Source: Antedon bifida (Eukaryota; Echinodermata; Crinoidea; Comatulida; Antedonidae). From it: a stretch of 64,000 bases of DNA. The stretch covers positions 24,433,001 to 24,497,000 of the forward strand of contig OY727095.1 in assembly GCA_963402885.1 (NCBI GenBank). The letters are read 5' to 3'. The notes under the pieces are model-generated. The model searched no databases and was not told where the DNA came from. It saw only the letters and a list, made by a program, of their open reading frames with translations. How positions within the stretch are numbered: the stretch's first letter is position 1; each line of letters opens with the position of its first letter. Shown piece after piece: positions 48,901-60,900 of the stretch. A program made the translations under genes and the position numbers.

Positions 48901-51900
48901 ACCATTAATTTGCATATTTCAGTTGATTTGCATATTTCAGCTAACTAGCTCCGATTTTCACCCGATGGCCTAAATGCTTAGTTATTCATTTTCCAAATTC
49001 TTAATATGATGTTTACGTAATGGTCTAACTTGTTTGCTTGTTTTGTCCTTCTTGCCACATTCAATTGGTGGCAAGTAAATGGTGTTATCACATCTTATGA
49101 TCGGAGAAACACACTAAAACTCGTTAAATTTATAATTATCAGGTGTAAAATGGAATCTAAAACCTGTTGTTCCTACAACATAACGTACCGTTGAACATGG
49201 AATCATGTCAAGTTTGTGACCCTAGGATCCAAAAATGCAGATCGTCAAAAACAGCGGACTATACTATTTTCGGTATGTTGGTTTTTACCACCACACGAGC
49301 CTCACTATGTGTGTTGCTACGTGTACGTTGCCTACACAAGAGGTGTAGAGAGTGGGAAAATTAAACTTATAGTTCGTGTCATTTATCGTAGAATATCTTA
49401 TTTTATTTTTGAACAAGAATTTATTAAGCAGCAAAGCAAGTATACAATGTTCGTTAGATAGAAACGTACCAAAGAAATTTAATAAGCTTGTTTATGGCAG
49501 CCGATACCAAATAGGGGTTTACCGTTTTGGCGACTTGTGATTCGAGCGTAGTGTGCACAGCGATCTTCGCCCGCGATGGAGTGTAAACAAAACAGCACTG
49601 CTAGGCTTGATATGGCCAAGCTTATATTAGCCTAGCTTGGTTATAATAAAAGGTAGGTGGATGTGGTATAAGGAAGTGTTTATCACACAGCCCAATTTTC
49701 ATATTTGTTGCTCATACCTAAGTTATGTGTAATTTTATAGCTTCTATCTTGATACATTTATCACATCTAAACTTTTAGTATAACTTTAAAAAAATGAGTT
49801 ACTTTTATTTTACTGATTCAATTCACATATTGTGATTCTTGGACCAGTGTAAAGATGAAATGTTTGTAGTTCTTTTAGTCTTTATTACATATCAATCTTG
49901 TCACATACATATCAATCTTGTCACATACATAGTCTCAACCAGCTTACTAACAACATTGAAATGTGCTAAAAATCCTGACACTGTTAAATGAAATGTGAAC
50001 TCACCATTTACATACAAGCAGTTGTATACAAGTAATGACTGGGGCAATTTGATCACAGCATTCTTTTGGAATAGGGTCAAGTGGGCATGATTTGTTCTGG
50101 ATTTTTTAAAGGAAATGAACACAATTGAGAGGATTGGAACACACCTTTTGATGAACCGTAGATCATCAATACAATTTCTAAGAGGCTGCAGGCCTCAAAT
50201 GATGCCTCCTCACCACATACATACTTTTTTAACTATCATCTGCATGCACATTATTGTTCATTTCTTAGCGACTTTAATATATATAATGAAATATATTTTA
50301 AAAATCTTTCAGGGATATTCGATCAACTTCTGGTAAAATTCGACGTGCAGTTTTACAATTTACTCCTGCAAGTTGGACCCATGTGAGATGGCTTGACCCT
50401 CATTCATCTTACATGAGAATTATTGCTGTCTACATTTTGGTTCTGGTAACAATGGTATGTGTCACTACTTTCAGATATCAAATTATGTTCATCTTTTGTG
50501 GCAATCAAACCTGTATCTTCCAATTAATGTATCCATCTGTGGTTAATATACTGCAAATATGACACTGTGTATACAGATATATACTATATATGGTTCATTT
50601 TGTTTGTCCAAAAGAAAATTGTTGCAGTTGATGGTTAGTGAACACAGAAAGTAATAATGATATGATGATATTTAGCCTGTGCAGCAGAGATATAAAATTA
50701 CTCTAAAAATGATATATTTGATATTTACAGACCCGTTGACACTTTTACGCATACACTGTTATAGTGTTATGCATTGGCAAACCTATTATATATCCTACAA
50801 TTTGAGTAATTGGTTATCTGCACTTGGCGGATAAACCCTTGTTGTCACAGTCTTTTTTTTCCATCTATATTCTTCTTTCTTTCCACGAATTTTGTTCGCA
50901 GCGTATCTCTAATTCTGGTCAACATGAGATTGTATAACTTTGTCATAAGATTGACCTGTAGCTGTAAATGTGCAAGAAACTTTGTTATATGACGTTAGAG
51001 TCTTTTATTGGAAATTAATGACGTATGTGTGCTAAAGAATAGATAATTTAATGCAAATTTGTTACAAAATATACCTATTTTTATTCAGTTATAGCTGCTC
51101 ATTTATTTTATGAATAGACATGCGCAGTAAAACAATCAAACTGCGCATGTGTATAGATGAAAATATCGCGCAATAACAAACATGCTGCATGGACATTCCG
51201 ACATCGTAGTTTGTTTGTGTGGTGTGTGTTAAGATGTTTTCGCGAGTGAATAAGAAGCATTATAAAACACAAACGAAAACTATTTATTATTTTATATTGT
51301 TTGTGATAACAAACTTTATCCAGGCAGGCTGCATATGCTGATAATTGATAGAGGCCTGACGCCGATCATACATGACTCGGCTGTGGCATAGTCAACCATT
51401 GATTAGGCCTCCTAAGGCGACTGGTATCGCGTCAGGCCGGTGAGGCTGCAGATAAGCCTAACATATTTTAATGCGGTCATGTTTTATTTGTATTTTAATC
51501 ACAAATTTTGAATGAATAAAGATAAAAACAATACAAGACAACAACATATTATATTTATTTTAATGTATTTACCAAAAAATTTACCTATTTTCATGGTTTT
51601 TAAAATTTTCTAAAGAATTTTCAATTTTGCAAAAAAAAATCGGCGACCTTTCACAAATTTTGCGAAAGAAAATTTGACCTTAGCGTGAGCGTAGGCAATA
51701 TATTTTAATTATTTTTATATAGTATTTATATGCATTTTTTTAAATGTTTATACAAATTTTATTCTAAATGTTTTTTATACAATCAATGCAATAGGAGACA
51801 TACTAGATAGAGATTAGGTTCGTTTTTAGGAATCCTGTCTCTGCCTGGTTTTGTGTGATGTTTTCTTGTTCTTTGTCCACATTTTCATGCTGCTGCTTTA

Positions 51901-54900
51901 GCCAGCTACATCCCAAGAGGACTACTCATTCAGAAACTGAAAGCAAGCAGCAGTTATAGTTCTAGAGACGTTTTTGGTTTTTTTGTAAACTAGGACAGGT
52001 CATGCTAAAATTATAAATCCCAAAGCACGTCTGGGAGAAGAGAGTCTATGAACAAATTTGCTGATAATACAGTATTATGTAGGCAGTAATCTGTAAAATC
52101 TTGTTCAATAAATAATGAATTTGTTCTTGCTGTTAACCTAAGCCAGTATTATAATAATTCAGTTTTTGTTTGTAATAGGATACTTAACACTTGAAGTATC
52201 TAGGCTTGATGAAGTGACCCCCAGACTTGACCTTAGCAATAAAATAAACTAAAGTGACAGAAATTGATCAAAGTATGAATTCTTGTTGTATTTTTTGCTT
52301 TTGCGTTTGGTTAATGTGAATAACTATTATGTGACAATAAAATGACACATTTAAAAACAAATTTGAAATAAAAAATATTTTTCAGAGGGACAATATATCT
52401 TTAAAACTGTTACGTCAATAAGCGAGCAGCGTTTTTTGTAAGAAATATTTCTTGTTTTATATGTAAAATAAATGAAATGATAAAATGTTTTTTTATTTCA
52501 TTATTTAAATTGTTTTTTCAATGTTTGGTCGCTATAATACCGCTGGCTAGCTGTAAAATTGAGGCATTGCTCACTTCCAATACCATGTTTGTGTGTTCTT
52601 CATTAAATTCTCCAATAAATTGTTTGTTTGTTCTTCAGGTTGCTGAACTAAATACCTTTTTCTTCCGCCACATCTTTGTGTACCCAGACAATCATATTGC
52701 TGCACTTATCCGTATCATACTTATTGTATTGATGGTTACACCAACTCTAAGGTAATCATTTGTAATATTATCTTAATTGATGGGTTTTTAAATATAAAAA
52801 ACAATCGGAAAATTGTATGTTTGATGCATTTAAATTATACAAAGGTAATGAATAATCATACTTATTGTATTGATGGTTACACCAACTCTAATGTGATAAT
52901 TTCTAATACTATATTAACTACAGTAAATTGATGGGTTTATAAATATAAAAATATTGTTGAATAAATGCCCCACTTTGAATAAACACGCCCCTAGAATAAA
53001 CGCTGCAACATTTATTTCTTCGAATAAATTCTCTGCAACATGCATATATACCTTATACAATATTGTATTCCTTAATTGTTGTAGTTTTCATTCACATAAT
53101 TCCATGATCTACAATTGACCATTTTTATATTTTGATATTAATTGTGTTTTCACTGTATTTTTTCATATATAGGGGTATTTAATTGTTTACACATGTTACC
53201 ATAGTACACACAAAAAAATAAATGCCTCGAATAAACTCCCCCTTGAACAAATGGCCTTTCCCCCTCCCGCCTATAAACCACCTTGAAAATTAACTTCAAA
53301 TAAATATGGTATAAGAAATAACAAAATATATAAATGCACATGCAAAAATGATTTTATTTTTTAGGCAATATTATACTTTTGTAACAGACCCAGCTTGTAA
53401 ACGTGTTGGAACACAGCTGTGGGTTTTTACGTAAGTCAATCTTATATTTTATATACATTACTCATGCTTGTATTTTTTAACCAAACTTTATCAAGACGGA
53501 TTTTTATCAGTTTTTTTAGTCCTCGAAGAGGCAAGCTGAATCTAAAAAGGTTTTTAAACGAAGTTTATAAAAGGTAACAGTTATTGAGTTCTTATATTGG
53601 CCAGATATTTAAGAATGAAATATCTATTTTTAGAGCTTAATTCGATATCCATTGGTATGTGTTATATATAATAATGCAAATCATGTTTATTAACCTAATG
53701 AAAATTACATTATTTTGTAAGTGCGACTTGAAAGACGTCACTTTTGAACATTGTAGTTGACGCTGTAGCGTGTAGACGTGTGTCACTGAGCTATCTGCAA
53801 GACACCTCTATTTTCTTTATTTTCGTTGTTTAACTTGTTGATGTGTCTTATTTAGCGATTACTAAGCGTTGCTTGTTGGTTTAGATGATATTTTGATGAA
53901 TTTTGATGGATTTTTGTGCTTGTACATTCATAATTTAGCCGTTTTTGTGCTTGCTTTTGTTGTACGGTACGCAATGACAAAGGAACTGCATATACAGGTG
54001 GAGGTAAACAATAGACCGGCTTGTATGCATACCGGTAGCGATTCTCGGCCTAGAAAACGACGAAGAAGGAAACGCGGAGGTGTTAAGCTAAGAAGGAAAA
54101 TTGATACAAGGGTAACTTATCGTTCAGTAGGAAATACGGTGACCCAAGGTCGTAATATTGGAAATTTGATCCCATGCATCACAGGGGATTTAGCTGCACC
54201 GACAATTATGTATACGAATGCATGGTCATTAAAGAATAAAGCAGACGAATTTCACTGTACCTTAAAGAAACATAATGTAGATGTAGCGATAGTCACTGAG
54301 ACATGGCTAACAGAGGAAACACAAGGTATTGTTAACTTTTGCGATTATAAAGGCGTTTTTAAAAACAGAACTGATAAAATCGGCGGTGGCGTAGCATGCT
54401 TTGCAGCGGACCACCTGGAAATCCATCCGATTGTTACGCATACTGATTGCAAATTCGAATGCCTATGGTAAAAAATTAGCTATCGCACTACACAGAACAG
54501 CAAAACGCGTTCTATATATATCGGAGCTATTTACTACCCGCCGTCTGCCAACTACCCCAACCAACTTTTAGAGCATGTTGGAAATGTAATTGATAGTATT
54601 TATGGAATGGATAGATTGGCAAATATCATAGTACTTGGTGACTTCAACCATCTAAACACTACCTATATGCAATCTGAATTAGGTATGGAACAAATGATTG
54701 ATTTTCCTACCTATAGGAAAAATAACATCCTTGATAAAGTGTTCATGAATCGACCGGAGAGATACAGTAAAGCCATTAAGTTGGCCCCCCTAGGACGTAG
54801 CGACCATTGTTGTATACTATTGAAACCAATCCATGTTATACCTACCTCTAACTACACCACTTGTACTATCCAATCGTATCGTAACTCGTCGGTTAGATCA

Positions 54901-57900
54901 TTTGGATCATGGATCACTGCCCATGACTGGTGCCATGTTCTTGATAGCGAATCAACAAGTGTTAAAACAAATGAATTTCTTACTGTGCTTAATGGGAAAT
55001 TTGCGGATTTTTTCCCCGTGAAATCGATTTGCCATAAGAAAACCGATAAGCCGTGGATGACGCCGAGAATCAAGAGATTGATTGTAGAACGACAGTTGGC
55101 CTTTTCTAGTAACCATACCCAACAATGGCGAAGGATACGGAACTCCTTACAAAGAGCAATTACGCACGCGAAGGAGAAGTTTTACGCGACCTCATTAAAG
55201 TGTCTAAAAAGCAATAGCCCTGCTAGATGGCACAAAGGAATTGTGAATCTCTGCAATCTAAAGAAAAAGGACACGTTTAACATCCCTGGTCTATCAACGC
55301 AAGCGGCTGTTGAAGTAATTAACCAACATTTTGCCACGATTTGTAGTGAACTTTCAGCGCTTGACATTACAAAACTACCAAGTTACTTACCAGCATCGGA
55401 ACCCCCACCCGTTATCTACCCAGGACAAGTGAAATCTGCAATCGATAAGTTAAACGTACAAAAAGCAGGACACCCAGAAGATCTACCGGTCAGATTAATT
55501 AAGGAATTCTCATTTGAACTCTCTTATCCATTAGCGGACATTTTTAATTCTTCTTTAAATGAAGGTAATTTTCCTGAACAATGGAAAAAGGCTACTATAA
55601 TACCAGTTCCTAAGGTTCCAGATGCTAATAATTGTAATGACCTTCGGCCTATATCCCTAACACCCATTTTTTCTCGGATATTTGAAAGCTTTTAGCGGAG
55701 TGGGTAACTAATGATATAAAAGATTCTTTAGATAGTAAGCAATTTGGTTGTCGTAGAGGCTCATCAACTTCACACTACCTCGTAGACTTGATAAATTCTG
55801 TTGTATCTGACCTGGAGGGGGGTAGCAAATATTTAAACTTATGTGCTGTAGACTTTACGAAGGCTTTCGATCATGTGGATCATAATGTTGTCATAAATAA
55901 ATTAATATCTATAGGAGTGAGGCCGTTCATTCTTCCTACCGTTTGTAGTTTCCTCTTAAATCGCACATGCAATACCAAAGTTAAGGGAGCCACCTCTTCA
56001 AATTCTAATATTACTTGTGGGGTGCCCCAGGGCACGAAGTTGGGCCCCCTTCTCTTTTTGGTATTAGTCAATGATGTTGCTGAGGGAACTGACAGGCGGT
56101 GGAAATATGTGGACGACCTCACTCTTAGTGAAGTAGTTAGAAGTAGTAATAGCCAATTGTTGCAGGACACTTTAAATCAATTTGATGATTGGTGTTTGAT
56201 AAATAGAGTCCTCCCCAAGCCAAGTGCAATGTGATGCGTATTTCCTTCCTAAAGTCAGAATGTCCTCCTCCCAGTTTCAATCTAAATGGCCATGATCTTA
56301 AATGTGTAAATCACATTAAACTGCTTGGTGTTACCTTGCAGGATAACCTTAAATGGGAGATGCATATTCATGATATCGTTGCTAAAGCATGTCGACGTTT
56401 GTACACTTTGATTATACTTAAGAAAGCCAAGGCACCTTCTAAAGATCTACTACAAGTATATACTTGCTATATACGTCCTTTAGTTGAATATGCATGCCCT
56501 GTGTGGCACAGTTCAATTACGAAAGACCAAACTAAGTCAATAGAAAGAGTTCAAAAAAGAGCTCTACGAATCATTTATGGCATGAACTATGTATCCTACG
56601 AGTCCGCTCTTAAATTGTCAGACCTTCCATCGCTAGTTAACAGAAGAGTCCAACTCTTACTGAAATTTGGTAAAGGAATAATAAAGTCTGATACATTTAG
56701 AAGCATTCTTCCCCCTGTTCGTGACATTAGCAGAACCCTGAGGTCTGCAAGTAAGCCTCTACTCGAAATCCTGTTTGGTCGTACAGAAAGATTTAGATCT
56801 TCACCCGTCCCTTTTTTAGTCCGACTCATTAATGATGAATATTGAATAGGCTGGCACTATTTTAACTTACAGGTGGACCAATTTTAATGTGTTAATTTTT
56901 TAAAACTAGTTTTACCTTTTATACATACTGTATTTATATATTTTTATCAAATTTTGTAAAATACTACTTTTCAGCCTTTTGGCTGCCGTTGTATTTTGAT
57001 GTTTTTTTTTATGAATAAATATACCTAAATAAATAAATAAATAAATAAACTTCATAGCAACATCAGAAGATGCGGAAATTCATCATGCGAGGGATCAATC
57101 AGGCTATTAGTAGGGAGGCCAAATACACAAAAGTGTCATTTTCTCAAAATGTTGTTTTCACATTATTTAAATAGACAGTTTTATAGACTTTTCCCCAGTC
57201 TGTTACGATTTTGTATTATATGTATGAAACGCCATGTGCTATACTATTAAAATTACCTATATAATGTAATATTGAGAAAAATTTGTTTGTGTCTCGAAAA
57301 CAGAGACCCCTATATGACCTAATGTTAAGGTTGTTGGGATCTCTGTTTTTAAGATTTCTCGAAAACCGAGACTACTATATAACGAAATGAGAAGTTTTTA
57401 TTGGAGTCTTTGTTTTTGAGAAATCTCGAAAAAAGGATACCTCTCCCACCTCCCCTATAATGTAATTATTGAGATTTTTTTTGTTTAATCTTTCAATGAT
57501 ACATTGCAATAACAAGTTTTTGTTGAAGAACCTGGCTCAATGTAAATGCATGATCATCTTGGATGAAACTCCTTAAAGCAATCAGAACTTTTAAACACTG
57601 AGTGGATGAATCAAACATGAAAGATTCAAAATAGAAAAATTGATAAAAATAAGTTATTATTAATTCAGTGATAGGTTCTGCATGACATGGTCAGACTGAT
57701 CACACAAAATACACAATATCTTTTCAACCCGGCAGATAATGAGGAAGAGCTCACATTTAAGAAAAAGCAGTAGAATTTTATAAGCCACTGAGAAAGCATC
57801 GCTCTAAACCTTCACGGATTTCTATAAGACAACTGTTGCCATAAAGCATATAAAAAAAAAAAGTGTACATAAAAAGCTGCCAGAAAATCTGCTGACCAAC

Positions 57901-60900
57901 CATTGTAGTTGGTGAATATTATAGAGCATGATCATAGCCCAATTTTAATGGATATCGTTGAAATACCCACAGATGTTCCAGAATAAAACTTAAAAGCACG
58001 ATGGTCATGCACTAAGGATTCGGTAAACATGGCTGTAGTGTCAGACATTTGGTGAATATTTGGCAGAGATCTGTATGTATCCTAAATGAATTGTGTCGCT
58101 TGGAAGCCTCTATCCCAGTTGTCATTTTGGAACTTGTTACATGTGTATGTAAATGAAAGAGCCAAATGTATTTGTTATTTATGCTATTACGATATCCATT
58201 CAAATTATTATGATCTCATGCCACACCAGAGAAAATGTTTTAGAACAGAGGCCCATTGAACTATTAATAACTTAATGAACTAATTAGATTCTACAAAAAA
58301 AAGAATCACTAAAATGTCTGTCTTTAGCGGTCAAGCAGTGACGATAATTAAAACATTTTTCAAATGTTTACTGTTTGAATTTTGTATTTAGAATAATAGA
58401 TTTAATTGGAAGCGAGTTCGGAGAAGCTGTAAGGATTATCAGCACAAGGACAAGGAGGCTTCGAGTGACCAAACTGGTTGGAAATCTAGAAAATAAAGTG
58501 CAAGAACGAATTGAAGCAACTGGACCCTCTAAATTAATTGATTGTGCCATAGGCTACCTTTATTTAGACCGATTATAATTTTATATAATGATATTAGTAG
58601 TTCAATAGAAAAAAAGAAACCAGTTGGTTGGTAAGTGTACATGCGTGTTCTGTGTGGGAACCATATTATTTTCTTAACACAGAATCGGCAGTGTTTTGTT
58701 TTTATTTGCCTCACATTTTTTTAAAGCAGTAAACCATGTACATTGTTTTCTTTTTTTTAGAGCTGTGACGTTGAGTGAGGCCCTGTTGTGTTTTAAATTT
58801 GGAGTGCATATATTTGCTAACACTGTAATCTATAACATATTATTATGGCTGGCTGTTCTGGTAAGTCAAATTGTTAAAATTGTGTCAAAATGAATATTGG
58901 ACATCAATGACTTTGTATTATACTTTTCAGTTACCTTGAGTTCAAGACCAACAATTTTCTATATTCACGCATCCACCCTGTGTTTGCTATGATTTGGATC
59001 CTTTGTGTTAAATAAACTATATTTATATACAATGGGATAAGCTAAGTATTAGCGAGAGAAATTCTCATTCCTTGTTCTGTGGAAAGAATACAGTAGTACG
59101 CTAGTTGAGAGCCCACCTGTGTGACATTCCGGAGGAAGTCTTGTTGGAGTGTTTGCTTGTTTTGTTGTTTTTGTGTCCTACCACCATGAGCTGCGGGGAC
59201 CCTGTGCCACGATTAAATGGGACAAACAAAAAGTGTTTAACCTGCAGGGATTGGAACGAAGCCAAGCCCTGCAAGGTATGTGCGGTAGACGTCCGCATGC
59301 TTTGTCTCACTTCAAACATGCGTCTGCCTCGCCGCTTCCTACTGAGACTTCACTGCCTCTGATTCCAATGACCAAGACCCTGGCCCTGGTGATTATTAAC
59401 CTTCCATTTGCTCTTCTCTGGCCTTCCTTCAAGTAGTCTCTATGAAAACAGAGACAGAGGATGTTGATATGATGCAGACAAGAGCACGGAAGCAAAGGGT
59501 CTCCAGGCATTAGTCAACCGAGTCGTTTCTTTAGTCCTTGGCTATCTAGAAGTAGAGTATGCATATAAAGATACTACGCCGCTTCCACTACCTTTACAGG
59601 AAGTTGGCATGGACGAGTCCTATCATTCACTGCAGCTGGAGCTCTTAGTACAACTTGGGTCTTCACCCGTATCAGTCAGACGCTAGCAGCGTCATCGACA
59701 CTGCATCCGGTTGCACATGTACCTGGATGATAGTTAGTTGTAGCTCAGTCCAGAGATCAATTACTGCTTGATTTAGATTTCATCATCCTCGCGACGGAAC
59801 GAGTACCTGCAATACCTTGGAGCCTGGATCGATCTCAACACATGCGAATCGCGCCCATCCGAAGTGCTAGTGGTCTTGGCGCAAACAGCACTGGCTGTTC
59901 TGCTCGCGAGTCTAGCTCCAATGGTGTTGACTGACTCGGAATAAGACCGTGGCAGCTCTATCTTCTAGCGTACTGTCGACCCGCGTCAAACTCGATCACA
60001 ATGTTTGTGGCGACACATATTCAGTGGTGGCTAAATACTGAGAGACTCGCTGCAGGCCAAACGCCGGACGTGCGCATCACCACTGATGCCTCAGAAATTG
60101 GCTGGGGAGGTCAGGCAAAGCGCTTCTGGCATTTGGTCTCCCGACGAGGCCCAACAACACATAAACGTCCTCGAGCTGTGAGCGGTGCAGCGCACACTAT
60201 TGGCACATTGGCGATGGCAAATAAATCACATTTTTATCGGGTCCGACAGCACCTCCGTTGGCATACATAAATCGCGAAGGCGACGTGCTCACCAACACTC
60301 TGTTGCCACGTGTGGGCATTACTTCATTGGTGCATCGCACACAACATGCGGTCACTGTGCCTGAGTGTATGGCCCTTATCAGGGATCGATTCAGAGAATC
60401 TGGCATTCTGGCAGGTTGGCCTGGCGGCCAAGTTTATGTTTGTGGTCTACAACAGTCGCTTAAAGCACTTTTTGGTGGTGCACCGTCGACACTGACCCCT
60501 TGTCAGCGTCGCTAAGGAAGATCTGCGCTTTTCAGGTCTCCAATCTTGTACCATTGCAGGTTACCGTTCGGCCATTGCAACCATCCTTCCAGTGCTCCCA
60601 GACAGATCAACAATCTCAAATTCTCGCAGTCTCATGCACCTCTTGCGAGGTATGCATCGTAGGTTCTTCTCCCTCGTTGGGACATTAACATTGTTATGTC
60701 TATGCTCACCAGCATTCGACTGTGCAGACACCAAGATGAACTACACGCTCTATCACTAGATATTAGGTTCGAACGCGGGGTGTCTATGGGGTGTTTTGTT
60801 TAACCTTCTACAAAGGGTTTCTACCAAAATCAAAGTCATTAAAGCACCCACCGCCCGCGTTATTTATTCCCACCATTGCTGCCTTCTCATCTGTCACAGA

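Larger units (their letters stand above)
53869..57050 (+). mobile_element. Near full-length CR1/jockey-like non-LTR retrotransposon, inactivated
   Basis: Order: basic N-terminal region, APE-type endonuclease, reverse transcriptase, 3' tail ending in (AAAT)n at 57024-57050. It lies sense in PTDSS1 intron 9. At least three inactivating changes: in-frame TAA at 54469-54471 and frameshifts near 55690 and 56220. The exact 5' end and target duplication are not determined. Confidence 0.88.

Noticed and set aside
51354..51438. Structured RNA around GCCTGACGC / GCGTCAGGC
   Set aside because: Only a 9-bp pair with a 67-base loop; no known RNA family features.
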